Notes under the pieces: model-generated
The model's input: only the letters and a program-made list of their open reading frames with translations
Told to the model about the DNA's origin: nothing
Database searches by the model: none
Program-made: the position numbers and the translations under genes
Shown here: positions 18,225 through 27,040 of the stretch, piece by piece
How positions within the stretch are numbered: the stretch's first letter is position 1
Layout: each line of letters opens with the position of its first letter
Assembly: GCF_041103235.1 (NCBI RefSeq)
Contig: NZ_JBGCUN010000001.1
Location: 1,984,001-2,048,000 of the forward strand
DNA length: 64,000 nucleotides
Direction: 5' to 3'
Source: Yoonia sp. R2331
GTDB taxonomy: Bacteria; Pseudomonadota; Alphaproteobacteria; Rhodobacterales; Rhodobacteraceae

Positions 18225-19250
18225 TCATGCCTTGGCAAGCTCTGGATGGGCATAAGCCGCGGGGTAGGACATCGGATAGTGCGGCCCCAAGGGGATCGTG
18301 CCGTTCCACGACCGCCCGAAATAGCCCTGCCTGCAATGCACCAATGATCCCGCCTCTGCCACGCCATCCAGCGCATAAACCCGGCACAGCCAACGCCACA
18401 GATTCGGGTAATCCAAAATCCGCGCACCGTTCAGCTTCATGCGCAGAAAATACACCGGATCATGCCGATACAGCGTTGGGAACAAACGGATATCGGCTTC
18501 GGTCAACGCCTCACCTGTCAGAAAAGGCCGCCCATCCGACAACAGCGCCTCCAGCGCGTTCAAAGCCTCAAAGTATGCCGCAAAAGCACTGGCATAGACC
18601 GCCTGATCCGACGAAAACCCCGCCTTGTAGGCCCCATTGTTGATCGCTGTGTAAATCTGCGCGTTCAACCTGTCGACCTCTGCGCGCAGCGCCGCCTCCT
18701 CCGGTACCAACCGCGCCCGCGCGGCCCCGGATAGATCAGACCCCAATGCCTCCGCATGGGCATCGAGCATCCGGATGATCTCGGCACTTTCGTTGTTCAC
18801 GATCCGCTGGGTGTGCTTGTCATAAAGCACCGGCACAGATTGTTCATCCGACCCTTCACGCTGGTAGATCTCCTTGGCCAGCCGCAACCCTGCCCCGGTC
18901 CCGGTCTCAGCCGTACACTCCGGCAAGGCCGCCCCGGTCAGTGTTGCCACCCGATCCGGCGCAAACTCCCACAGGTTCGGCCCCGCCGGATCGCCCTCGC
19001 CCGTGCGATTGGGAAAGGCCACATCCAGCGTGACCGCCTGCTGCAAGCCCAACACCGCCCGCGCCAACGTGACCCGATTGCACCACGGGCAATTCAGCGC
19101 GACAAACAGGTGATACCGCCCCGCCTCGGGCGGAAAATCCGCATCCCCAATCGCGTGCCGAAAGCCACTGACACCGCGCACAAACTCACCTTTCGCGCGC
19201 CGTGCCGCGGCCCCTGTCTGATCTTCCTGTGTGCTCGTGTCGTCCGTCAT
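18225..19250 (-). CDS. Glutathione S-transferase family, glutathionyl-hydroquinone reductase-like
   Basis: 341 residues from ATG 19250. An N-terminal thioredoxin-like half carries HLFVALNCPWCNRVTLARAV, with the catalytic cysteine of the Xi/omega group (NCPWC). SVPVLYDKHTQRIVNNESAEI follows, the cis-proline and glutathione-binding strand pattern of YqjG-type enzymes. The helical C-terminal half includes LTEADIRLFPTLYRHDPVY. Family members reduce glutathionyl-hydroquinones; the substrate here is unknown. The upstream part of the long open frame (to 19514) overlaps the neighbouring GNAT gene and is not coding. Confidence 0.88.
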   Translation of the reverse strand: MTDDTSTQEDQTGAAARRAKGEFVRGVSGFRHAIGDADFPPEAGRYHLFVALNCPWCNRVTLARAVLGLQQAVTLDVAFPNRTGEGDPAGPNLWEFAPDRVATLTGAALPECTAETGTGAGLRLAKEIYQREGSDEQSVPVLYDKHTQRIVNNESAEIIRMLDAHAEALGSDLSGAARARLVPEEAALRAEVDRLNAQIYTAINNGAYKAGFSSDQAVYASAFAAYFEALNALEALLSDGRPFLTGEALTEADIRLFPTLYRHDPVYFLRMKLNGARILDYPNLWRWLCRVYALDGVAEAGSLVHCRQGYFGRSWNGTIPLGPHYPMSYPAAYAHPELAKA

Positions 19251-19342
19251 CTGCTCAGTGTCCCCCACCGCCCGCGCAATGCAACCTGCATGGATGCACA
19301 GCCGCCGTTCGCGTGCCGCCCCGGTTCCGGTCGACGGCGGCC

Positions 19343-19870
19343 TTACGCCGTGTCCCCTTGGGGAAACCGGTACTCCAGAAACACCAGATAGGGCGCAAAG
19401 TCCTCGGGATTGGCGTTCTCCGGATAGCGCGGAATATAGCGAAAGCCATATCGCTCTTACATCGCCAGCATCGCGCGGTTGCCCTTTGCGGTATCGGCAT
19501 AAACTGCCCGACACCCCATCTGGCGCGCCTCCGCGATCCGCATCTCGAACAATTGCCGGCCCACACCCGTCCCCCGCGCTTGCGGGCGCACGAACATCCG
19601 CTTCATTTCCACCGCATCGGGCCTGATCCGCCGCAAGGTGCCGCAGCCCACCAACTGCCCATCCTGATCACGGGCCAGCAACAGCCGCCCCTTTGGCGGC
19701 AACATCTCGTCCAGATGATCAATCGAGGCACGTGCCAACCCCGCAGGCGATTGCTCCGGCAACCCCGCCGCATATGCGACCTGCAAGACGTCTTCATAAT
19801 AATCCAGCAGCAAGGCCTCAAACGCGGCGACATCCGACACCTCTGTCACAAATGATACGTCGATTGCCAT
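19343..19870 (-). pseudogene. GNAT acetyltransferase interrupted by an in-frame TAA
   Basis: From ATG 19870 the frame encodes a GNAT N-acetyltransferase with the acetyl-CoA loop VRPQARGTGVGRQLFEMRIA. TAA at 19457-19459 stops it at codon 138. The same frame then stays open for 37 more sense codons (ERYGFRYIPRYPENANPEDF then APYLVFLEYRF) to TAA at 19343-19345. GNAT proteins of this kind continue AMLAMY-ERxGF, so the internal stop replaces the usual tyrosine codon and needs one base change (TAA for TAC or TAT). Either the gene is inactivated, it makes a protein lacking its last strand, or the base is a sequencing error. Confidence 0.85.
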
Positions 19871-19980
19871 GTCGCGCCCACTCTGATTGCTCCTGCCCCT
19901 AGCCTAGGCAAAGGACGCACCTCGCCGCAATATATCATCCGCAACAAGCGCCAAGCCTCCCCTATCACAGCGCACCCTGT

Positions 19981-20014
19981 CTTTCTTCCGAATAGAAATA
20001 TGCAAATCCAGGCG
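19981..20014. repeat. Intergenic repeat element, diverged copy E
   Basis: CTTTCTTCCGAATAGAAATATGC then AAATCCAGGCGG resembles the start of copy D at 44325. It lies in the divergent spacer between the GNAT pseudogene and the HI0933-type gene. No hairpin is attached. Confidence 0.4.
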
Positions 20015-20059
20015 GCCCCACATCTTGCACCATGCGCCATTTCGCGCGACAGCAGCCCC

Positions 20060-21235
20060 ATGCACGTCAACACGCTCATCCTTGGTGCCGGGGCCGCAGG
20101 GCTGATGGCCGCGGCCCACTCAGGCCCGTCAACGCTGGTCATCGACCATGCGAAAGCACCGGGCGAGAAAATCCGCATCTCAGGCGGTGGCCGCTGCAAC
20201 TTTACCAACCTCCACGCGGGGCCCGAGAATTTCATCTCCCAAAACCCGCATTTCGCCAAATCAGCGCTCAGCCGCTACACCCAATGGGACTTCATCGACC
20301 TCGTGGCGCGCCACGGCATTCCCTACCATGAAAAGACCCTGGGCCAGCTCTTTTGCGACACAACGGCCCGCGACATCATCGCCATGCTGCTGGCCGAAAT
20401 GGCCCCTGCTGATCTGTGGCTGAATACCTCTGCGACAGACATCCGGCACGACGGCCAGTTCCGCGCGACCCTGACCCGCGACGGCAAAACTACCCCGATC
20501 ACCGCCCGCAACCTTGTGCTCGCCACAGGCGGCAAATCCATCCCCAAGATGGGGGCCACGGGCCTCGCCTACCAGATCGCAGACCACTTCGGCCTGAACG
20601 TGATCACACCCCGCCCCGGCCTCGTGCCACTCACCTTCGGTGACACTTTCGCGCCAATCTCCGGCACAGCCCTGCCGTCAAAAGTCACCGCGGGCGGCAC
20701 CACCTTTGAAGAAGCGACACTCTTCACCCACCGCGGCCTCTCTGGCCCCGCGATCCTGCAAGCCTCCAGCTACTGGACCGAAGGTGACGCGATCAGTCTC
20801 AACCTCTCTCCCACGCAGGACCTCTTTTCAGCGCTGACGGCGGCCAAGCGCGCGGAAGGACGGAAAGGACTGACAAGCGCCCTGTCACAGGTCTTGCCCA
20901 ACCGGCTGGTGCAATACCTTGCAGACACCCTGCCCCCCGGCCCCATCGCAGAGATGTCGGACGCCGCGCTGGCCGACATCGCCCAGCGCTTGCACCACTG
21001 GCACCTCACACCCACCGGCTCCGAAGGCTACCGGACAGCAGAGGTTACACTGGGTGGCATCGACACCGCCGCACTCAATTCCAAAACGATGGAGGCCAAG
21101 ACCCTCCCCGGCCTCTATGCCATTGGCGAAGCTGTGGACGTCACCGGATGGCTGGGTGGCTACAACTTCCAATGGGCCTGGTCGTCCGGCTGGGCCTGCG
21201 GTCAGGCGATCGCGTCACAAAAACCGATCGCCTGA
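20060..21235 (+). CDS. HI0933 / BaiN-type NAD(P)/FAD-dependent oxidoreductase
   Basis: 391 residues. The ATG at 20060 (MHVNTLILGAGAAGLMAA) begins right at the dinucleotide-binding fold. Family hallmarks are IRISGGGRCNFTN near residue 40 and the C-terminal NFQWAWSSGWACGQAIA. The two-domain flavoprotein family (YhiN, HI0933) is widespread, with poorly defined substrates. Its last 21 bases overlap, tail to tail, the end of the small gene at 21215-21568. Confidence 0.9.
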   Translation: MHVNTLILGAGAAGLMAAAHSGPSTLVIDHAKAPGEKIRISGGGRCNFTNLHAGPENFISQNPHFAKSALSRYTQWDFIDLVARHGIPYHEKTLGQLFCDTTARDIIAMLLAEMAPADLWLNTSATDIRHDGQFRATLTRDGKTTPITARNLVLATGGKSIPKMGATGLAYQIADHFGLNVITPRPGLVPLTFGDTFAPISGTALPSKVTAGGTTFEEATLFTHRGLSGPAILQASSYWTEGDAISLNLSPTQDLFSALTAAKRAEGRKGLTSALSQVLPNRLVQYLADTLPPGPIAEMSDAALADIAQRLHHWHLTPTGSEGYRTAEVTLGGIDTAALNSKTMEAKTLPGLYAIGEAVDVTGWLGGYNFQWAWSSGWACGQAIASQKPIA

Positions 21236-21568
21236 CCAATACAAACCGATGTCTTCTCTGACGTCCCAAAACCGCCCGGATCGCCAAGGCGACCGGCCAT
21301 CTGACCTGCGCCCGACGTTGTCGCTTGGCCCTTTGATCCCGGACACCTGATCGGCACTGATCGGCGCATATCCATCCGCCAACAAAGCTTCGATCGCGGC
21401 CTCTACGTCCCGCGCCTCATCCTTGCCAAAGGTTGCGCGACTGCGGGTCTGCCCGGTGCCACCACCCTCAACAACAAACCGATCTCCCTGATCAAAGAAA
21501 CTGACCAGACACACCCCGCGTGGCGTATCCCGATACAAATGCAGCGTCTTGTCACACTCATCAGGCAT
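21215..21568 (-). CDS. Small conserved-looking protein, paralogue of the next gene
   Basis: 117 residues from ATG 21568. The longer frame to 21631 reads through a repeat element and is rejected. The core runs KTLHLYRDTPRGVCLVSFFD through a helix DVEAAIEALLADGYAPI. The neighbour at 21671-21970 has the same layout (EMLRLYKQGPGGMEVYNI ... VDRLVQGLLEKGYAPL), so they are paralogues. Each seems to be a small beta-sheet plus helix domain, somewhat like WGR domains, but the family was not recognised. The tail (about 80-117) is Gly/Arg-rich and overlaps the flavoprotein gene. Confidence 0.7.
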   Translation of the reverse strand: MPDECDKTLHLYRDTPRGVCLVSFFDQGDRFVVEGGGTGQTRSRATFGKDEARDVEAAIEALLADGYAPISADQVSGIKGPSDNVGRRSDGRSPWRSGRFWDVREDIGLYWSGDRFL

Positions 21569-21579
21569 CAGTGGTCCAC

Positions 21580-21610
21580 TCTTCTTCCGGCCAAAATAAT
21601 CTCCGCGCGG
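21580..21610. repeat. Intergenic repeat element, copy C
   Basis: CTTCTTCCGGCCAAAATAAT followed by CTCCGCGCGG matches the first half of copies A and B but lacks their hairpin. It lies immediately upstream of the minus-strand gene starting at 21568, so on that strand it provides GGAAGAAG, which may serve as a ribosome site. Confidence 0.6.
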
Positions 21611-21613
21611 CAG

Positions 21614-21638
21614 GCACCGATTTTTCGTCAAAAAATCG
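21614..21638. repeat. GCACCGATT palindrome, copy 1
   Basis: GCACCGATTTTTCGTC continues into AAAAAATCGC, giving an 8-bp stem (618-625 with 631-638) and loop CGTCA. The same opening, GGCACCGATT-N-TTCGTC, recurs at 55183-55209. It lies just after the end of the minus-strand gene at 21671 and could help terminate it. Confidence 0.6.
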
Positions 21639-21670
21639 CGCCCCGCCGCGGTCAGGTCTCGCCACGGTTT

Positions 21671-21970
21671 TCAGAACCCGCCGCCCAGCTTGCGCTTGGC
21701 ACGTGTCGGTGCGCGCATCTGGTCGGCCTTTTTGGCAACCGCCCAGGGACCAAAAGTCTTTTCCAGCGGCGCATAGCCCTTTTCCAGCAAGCCCTGCACC
21801 AAACGATCCACCCGTGGCTTATCCGCCAGCGGATGCAGCACCTTGTGGCCGGGTCGCCCCATCGGCCCGCTTTCCACGGTGATCAACTGCCCCGCGACCG
21901 AGATGTTATACACCTCCATCCCGCCGGGACCCTGCTTATACAAGCGCAACATTTCCTGCATGTAATCCAT
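21671..21970 (-). CDS. Small protein, paralogue of 21215-21568
   Basis: 99 residues from ATG 21970. It opens MDYMQEMLRLYKQGPGGMEVYNI, ends the shared core with LVQGLLEKGYAPLEKTFGPW, and has a basic tail RAPTRAKRKLGG. It aligns along its whole core with the gene at 21215, which suggests local duplication. No family was recognised. The longer frame to 22072 has no support. A 236-base spacer separates it from the divergent VPLPA-CTERM gene. Confidence 0.7.
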   Translation of the reverse strand: MDYMQEMLRLYKQGPGGMEVYNISVAGQLITVESGPMGRPGHKVLHPLADKPRVDRLVQGLLEKGYAPLEKTFGPWAVAKKADQMRAPTRAKRKLGGGF

Positions 21971-22206
21971 GACACTACTCCCAATATGCCCTCTATTGTT
22001 AACCAAGGAACGTGGCATTTGTTGGGTCCACACGCGGCAAACGGATGCCAAATCAGGAAAGGCAGCGACCAATTTCGATCAGGTTCCAGCCCCCCGCAAC
22101 ACCGCATCGACGGGTCGCATGCTCCAACGCACCCTGTTTCCCAATTGAAATTTGGGTCGCGCGCTGTATGATTATGTCAATTTTGTGATGATCAAGAGGA
22201 TTGATG

Positions 22207-23025
22207 ATGAAGAATTTCATGAAGATTTTTGGCGCCTTCGCCCTGGCTCCTGTGTTCTCACTCGGTCTGGCGACCGCGTCATCCGCCGCACCAGTCACGC
22301 TCTATGATCAGGATTTTGAAAACCCCAATGCCTTCGTCGGCACGGCCCGGTCTGACGTGGATGGCCAAAAGGTCAACGTCAACTACGGCAACCAGCCGGC
22401 TGGCTTCACCTTCGGGAATACCTTCACGGTTGAAACGATCAACGTCACCGACAGCACCAATCCCGGCGGCGACCGGCAGTTCAACAGTATCGGAGGCTAT
22501 TCCGGTGATCTTGCCCAATCCGGCGACTTCCTCATTGGGATGTTGTCGTCGGCACAAAATGACCTGCTGGGCCTGACGTTTGACATCACCGGCTTTGATT
22601 TCCTGAATGTGCGGATCGACCTGACCAACCTTGACCTGGAATGCTGCGGCGCGCCATTCCACAGTGGCAACTTCGACACCACACCCGACTTTCAGTTCTC
22701 GCTCTTTGACGGTCAGGGCTCGGGCGGCATCGGTGGCGGCACCTTGCTTGACCGCAAAGTGTTCTCGCCCGGTGCCTCTGCACGGCACGTGATTGATTTC
22801 ACCACCTTCACCTTTGGTCTGGATGCCAAGAATTCGGTTGATGGTCTTGTCACCCTTCAAATCGACCTGTTGTCAGGTGGCTACGCGGCCTTTGACAACC
22901 TGCTGATTGTCGCCTCCGATACCGAGGGCGACGTCGGTATCGTACCGCTGCCTGCCGGGGGCTGGCTGCTGCTGGCGGGTCTGGGCATGCTGGCAGGCGC
23001 GCGCAAGCGATCCACCAAAGCCTGA
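22207..23025 (+). CDS. Secreted VPLPA-CTERM protein
   Basis: 272 residues. The ATG at 22207 is chosen because AAGAGGA ends 6 bases upstream; TTG 22201 and ATG 22204 are in-frame alternatives. A signal peptide (MKIFGAFALAPVFSLGLATASSA) leads to a beta-sandwich-like body rich in Asp, Phe and Gly, with a Cys-Cys pair (LECCGAPF). The sorting tail is VPLPAGGWLLLAGLGMLAG followed by ARKRSTKA. Such proteins are exported and processed at the tail by exosortase-type enzymes. It has its own strong terminator at 23053. Confidence 0.85.
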   Translation: MKNFMKIFGAFALAPVFSLGLATASSAAPVTLYDQDFENPNAFVGTARSDVDGQKVNVNYGNQPAGFTFGNTFTVETINVTDSTNPGGDRQFNSIGGYSGDLAQSGDFLIGMLSSAQNDLLGLTFDITGFDFLNVRIDLTNLDLECCGAPFHSGNFDTTPDFQFSLFDGQGSGGIGGGTLLDRKVFSPGASARHVIDFTTFTFGLDAKNSVDGLVTLQIDLLSGGYAAFDNLLIVASDTEGDVGIVPLPAGGWLLLAGLGMLAGARKRSTKA

Positions 23026-23052
23026 CACCGCCTTTCGCGTCTTTCAGCGATC

Positions 23053-23087
23053 AAACCCCGTGCCGCATCACATGCGGCGCGGGGTTT
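23053..23087. terminator. Strong bidirectional terminator
   Basis: A 16-bp stem (23053-23068 with 23072-23087, loop CAC, one G-U pair) with AAA on one side and TTT on the other lies between the converging VPLPA-CTERM and transporter genes. It can serve both. Confidence 0.88.
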
Positions 23088-23094
23088 CCTTTGT

Positions 23095-24984
23095 CTAGAA
23101 GAACACCGTCAGCCCGAACATCGACACGATCAGGAACAGCACGGTCATCACCCCGCCTGAGCGGACGAAATCAATGACGCGATAGCCCGCTGGCCCCATA
23201 ATCAGTGCATTCACCTGATGGGTCGGGATCAGGAAGGAATTTGAGGTTGCAATCGCCACCGTCAGGGCGAAAACCGCCGGGTCTCCGCCCGCTGTGACCG
23301 CAATCGAAATCGCCAGCGGCACCAGCAACACCGTGGCCCCCACATTCGACATCACCAGCGTGAACGCGGTGCCCAGCACCGCAAGCCCGGTCTGCAACGC
23401 CCAAAGCGGCCAGCCATCCAGCAAGACCAACACATGCCCCGCAATCCAGTTCGCCGTGCCGGTGTTCTGCACCGCCTGGCCAAGCGGGATCAGCGAGGCA
23501 AGCAGGAACACCGTACTCCAACTCACCGCCTGATAGGCCTCGTCAATCGACAAGACCCGGCTCAGCACCATGCCCACCGCCCCTGTCAGCAGGCACAGCG
23601 ACAGCCGCACGTCCGAAAACAGGATCAACCCCAATGCAAGCGCGAAAAAGACCAGCGCCCAGCCAACCTTGTGCGGGCGCAATTCCTCTTGCGGGAAATC
23701 TGATGTCACAACCACAAAGTCCCGGTCCGTCTTCAACCGCGTGAGCCGGTCCCACTGGACATGCACCACCGCGGTGTCACCGGCCTGAAATGGCACCTGC
23801 CCGATATGGGTGGCCACGTGATCCTCGGTTTCAACGTGGCTCATGGTCTCGGCCCCGCGATGGATCGCCAACAGCGAAAGCCCGTGACTCTGACGCAACC
23901 GCAAATCAATCGGCGTCTGTCCAATCACGCCCGACCCTGGCGGGATCACCACCTCGGCCACCCCCGATTGCGTGGCGGCGAAATCATCGGCAAAGACGTC
24001 CAGCTCCGGCATGATCTCCAGCCCGTAAGGCTCTGCGAATTCTTCCGCGACCACCCGGCGCAGACCCAGCACCGCCAGGCGCGCGGGCGCCTCGATCGTT
24101 GTGTCCGCCATGGGTGCAATCACCTTATGGCCGCGATATGACGTGCCCAGAATATACATGTGATGCGCCACCATCAGGTCCGACAGCGTATGCCCGATCA
24201 GGATCGACCCCTCTGGCACGTTGACCTCGAACATATCCGCCCGCAGCCCATAGGTGTTTTCGATATAGGCCTGCATCGACCGCGCCGACCCGCCATCGGT
24301 GCCACGCTCGCGCTTGGCAGGCAGCACCCAGCGCCCGAACAGCACGAAATAAAGCACCCCGGTCGTCACCAGCATCACCCCGATGGGCGTGACAGAGAAC
24401 AGCCCGAAAGGCTCCATCTGCTGGTCCGCGGGCAGCGTGTCATTGCTGGCAATGATCAGATCGTTCAGCAAGATCAACGGCGAGGATCCCACCATCGTGA
24501 TCGTGCCGCCCAGAATCGCGCAAAAGCCCATCGGCATCAGCAGCCGGCTCATCGGGATATCCGTGCGGGCTGAAATCCGGCTCATGACCGGCAGGAACAG
24601 TGCCGCGGCTCCTACGTTCTGCATGAAGGATGAAATGACGCCTACAACGCCCGACACAATCGGAATGATCCGTGCCTCTGTCGTGCCACCGCGCTTGATG
24701 ATCAGTGCCGCCACCTTTGACATCAGCCCGGTCTTGTCGAGCCCGGCCCCGATAATCATCACCGCAATGATCGACATCACCGCATTGGATGAAAAGCCGG
24801 TGAACAGGTTCTGGACATCCGCCAGATTGCCAAGTCCGGGCAGATAACTCAGCCCACCCAGCAAGACCATGACCAGCACTGCGGCCAGATCAATCCGCAC
24901 GATTTCCGAGACGAACAGGAATATTGTCAGCGCCAGCAGCCCCAAGACCGCCATCATCTCATAGCTCAGCGCCAGTGATTCCAT
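23095..24984 (-). CDS. SLC13 / ArsB-NhaD superfamily permease with two RCK_C (TrkA_C) domains
   Basis: 629 residues from ATG 24984 (GGAGGA upstream). The N-terminal bundle of helices carries SSFMQNVGAAALFLPVM and ILGGTITMVGSSPLILLNDL. A cytoplasmic middle (about 210-400) holds two TrkA_C-like domains (VPEGSILIGHTLSDL and IPPGSGVIGQTPIDL). A second helix bundle ends TSNSFLIPTHQVNALIMGPAG. This layout belongs to the SLC13 divalent-anion symporters; sulfate or dicarboxylate is typical, and the substrate here is unknown. It directly follows murD on the same strand. Confidence 0.88.
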   Translation of the reverse strand: MESLALSYEMMAVLGLLALTIFLFVSEIVRIDLAAVLVMVLLGGLSYLPGLGNLADVQNLFTGFSSNAVMSIIAVMIIGAGLDKTGLMSKVAALIIKRGGTTEARIIPIVSGVVGVISSFMQNVGAAALFLPVMSRISARTDIPMSRLLMPMGFCAILGGTITMVGSSPLILLNDLIIASNDTLPADQQMEPFGLFSVTPIGVMLVTTGVLYFVLFGRWVLPAKRERGTDGGSARSMQAYIENTYGLRADMFEVNVPEGSILIGHTLSDLMVAHHMYILGTSYRGHKVIAPMADTTIEAPARLAVLGLRRVVAEEFAEPYGLEIMPELDVFADDFAATQSGVAEVVIPPGSGVIGQTPIDLRLRQSHGLSLLAIHRGAETMSHVETEDHVATHIGQVPFQAGDTAVVHVQWDRLTRLKTDRDFVVVTSDFPQEELRPHKVGWALVFFALALGLILFSDVRLSLCLLTGAVGMVLSRVLSIDEAYQAVSWSTVFLLASLIPLGQAVQNTGTANWIAGHVLVLLDGWPLWALQTGLAVLGTAFTLVMSNVGATVLLVPLAISIAVTAGGDPAVFALTVAIATSNSFLIPTHQVNALIMGPAGYRVIDFVRSGGVMTVLFLIVSMFGLTVFF

Positions 24985-25068
24985 CGTTCCTCCCATCGTC
25001 AGTCTAGCGCAGAAGGGTGCGCCGCGCATAACCAGTCCGCACCGCGCCGTAAGGCCAGTGCCCTAAGG

Positions 25069-26475
25069 TTACTTTGGCTGGCTTAACACTGTGTCGACCA
25101 GCTGAATGAAATCGTCACCCCGTGCGGCGAAACTGTCGTATTGGTCAAAGCTGGCGCAGGCCGGGGCCAGCAATACCACCTCGCCAATCTGCGCCTCGGC
25201 ACTGGCCTGTGCCACCGCAGTCGCCATGTCGCCGCAAATCGCGGCCGCGACACCGGGCAATTGCCGCGCGAAATCTTCCGGCTCGCGCCCGATAACATAG
25301 GCTTTGGTGACGTGGTCCAGATGCGGCACCAACCCGTCCAGACCACCGTCCTTCTGCAACCCGCCGCAGATCCAGCGAATACGTTTGAAGGCCGCCAGCG
25401 CCTTGGCGGCGGCATCCACATTGGTGGCCTTGCTGTCGTTGACAAATGTCACCCCTCCGCGCGTGCCAATGACCTGCGACCGGTGCGGCAGTCCGGGATA
25501 AGACCGCATCGCCGCCTCGATCCCCTTTGGCCCCAGCCCCAGCACGCGGGCGGCCGCATAGGCGGCGCAGGCGTTCTGATGGTTGTGTGCGCCCGGCAGC
25601 CCCGCGATGTCGCGCAGATCAATTGACCCCACCTGCCGGCCCTTGCGGTACTCGCTCAGAAACCCTTTCTTGGCGAAGACCGTCCAGCCGCGCGTGATCT
25701 TGTCGGTCACCGACACCCGGATCACCCGGTCGTCTTCGGGGCCTTCAGCCATCTGGTTGGCCAAATACCGCCCTTCGGGTTCGTCCACACCGATCACCGC
25801 GCGATCCGGCCCACCTTCTGCGAACAACCGGCGCTTGGCAGCGACATAGCCCCCCAAACCTGCGTGCCGGTCTAGATGGTCTGCACTGATATTGGTCCAG
25901 ACCGCCACATCAGGCGTCATGCTGCGGGCGAGTTCTGTCTGATAGGACGACAGCTCCAACACCACGACCTCGCCGTCGTGGGCCGGTTCAATATCCAGCG
26001 ACCCGCGCCCGATATTGCCCGCCAACTGGCTGGGGCGGCCATTCTCAACCAGAATATGATGCAAAAGCGCGCTTGTCGTCGATTTCCCGTTTGATCCGGT
26101 CACCGCCACCACGCGCGGGGCCACGTCAAACCGGTCCCAGTCGTCCGTCGCGAAAGAGCGGAAGAAAAAGCCGATGTCATTGTCCACCGGCACGCCTGCT
26201 TCCCATGCAGCCGCAATTGCGGGGTTCGGGGCGGGGTAAAGATGCGGGATACCGGGACTGACCAACAGCGCGTCGACGCCCGCAAACGCGCCGGTCTTGC
26301 TCAAGTCGCGCAATTCATAGCCCGCGTCTTCCGCAGCATCCCGCGCACTTTGCCCGTCATCCCAGACAATGACATTTGCGCCGCCGGCCTCAAGTGCCGC
26401 TGCTGCCGCCAGCCCTGTGCGGCCCAGCCCCAGCACCGCCACGGTGCTTCCTTGGTATCCTCTGACTGGTATCAT
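25069..26475 (-). CDS. murD: UDP-N-acetylmuramoylalanine--D-glutamate ligase MurD
   Basis: 468 residues from ATG 26475. The N-terminal nucleotide fold is [17 protein letters not shown], the ATP loop [16 protein letters not shown], and [17 protein letters not shown] the MurD-specific C-terminal block. It adds D-Glu to UDP-MurNAc-L-Ala. The gene is detached from mraY by a STAS-like gene, an ACT gene and an isomerase gene, and from ftsW by about 7 kb. Confidence 0.96.
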   Translation of the reverse strand: MIPVRGYQGSTVAVLGLGRTGLAAAAALEAGGANVIVWDDGQSARDAAEDAGYELRDLSKTGAFAGVDALLVSPGIPHLYPAPNPAIAAAWEAGVPVDNDIGFFFRSFATDDWDRFDVAPRVVAVTGSNGKSTTSALLHHILVENGRPSQLAGNIGRGSLDIEPAHDGEVVVLELSSYQTELARSMTPDVAVWTNISADHLDRHAGLGGYVAAKRRLFAEGGPDRAVIGVDEPEGRYLANQMAEGPEDDRVIRVSVTDKITRGWTVFAKKGFLSEYRKGRQVGSIDLRDIAGLPGAHNHQNACAAYAAARVLGLGPKGIEAAMRSYPGLPHRSQVIGTRGGVTFVNDSKATNVDAAAKALAAFKRIRWICGGLQKDGGLDGLVPHLDHVTKAYVIGREPEDFARQLPGVAAAICGDMATAVAQASAEAQIGEVVLLAPACASFDQYDSFAARGDDFIQLVDTVLSQPK

Positions 26476-26638
26476 CCTGCCCCCTGACGCCGTCCCCCGC
26501 CATTGCCCCGGCGGTTTGCCCGGCAAAGTGCATCGCCTTTGCCGCCCATGCAAGCCACCGCACCCGCTTTGCGCCAGATCAAGGTGCGTCCTGCGCTGTC
26601 CGGGTTACCCTTTCGACACTGATTGAGGAGGAGGCCCC

Positions 26639-27040
26639 ATGCTACGCATCTCAAAACCCGCTGCCGACCGTCTCGACATTGACCTGTCCGGCAGCGTCTC
26701 ATCCATCGAAATGGCCACCGGCCTTGACCGCCTGATCGCCGAGGCGGGCGACATGACAAACGGCAAGGTACTCTACCGCATCACCGACTTCGAAATGCCG
26801 TCACTCAGCGCGCTCATGGTCGAGTTTGGCCGCCTGCCGTCGCTCTTTGCGCTGCTTGGCAAGATCGACAAATGTGCGGTGCTCTGTGATGCGACCTGGC
26901 TGCGCAACGCGGCAGAGTTCGAAGGCTTTGTCTTGCCGGGCATCGACATCAAAAGCTTTGGCCTTGATCGGGAAAGTGATGCCATCGCATGGCTGAACGG
27001 TGAAAAGCCGGATAGCGGCTTTGATTCAGTGCCGATCTAG
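26639..27040 (+). CDS. STAS / SpoIIAA-like protein
   Basis: 133 residues, with GAGGAGGAGG just upstream of the ATG. Alternating strands and helices (LDIDLSGSVSSIEMATGLDR, KVLYRITDFEMPSLSALMVE) and the closing DRESDAIAWLNGE match the SpoIIAA-like (SEC14/STAS) family of small cytosolic proteins; ligand unknown. It is on the opposite strand to its neighbours. Its stop TAG and the stop of the ACT gene share the four bases CTAG at 27037-27040. Confidence 0.75.
   Translation: MLRISKPAADRLDIDLSGSVSSIEMATGLDRLIAEAGDMTNGKVLYRITDFEMPSLSALMVEFGRLPSLFALLGKIDKCAVLCDATWLRNAAEFEGFVLPGIDIKSFGLDRESDAIAWLNGEKPDSGFDSVPI

Noticed and set aside
19251-19514. N-terminal extension of the GST-like protein
   Set aside because: It overlaps the C-terminal part of the GNAT gene in another frame and lacks family similarity; ATG 19250 matches the expected start.
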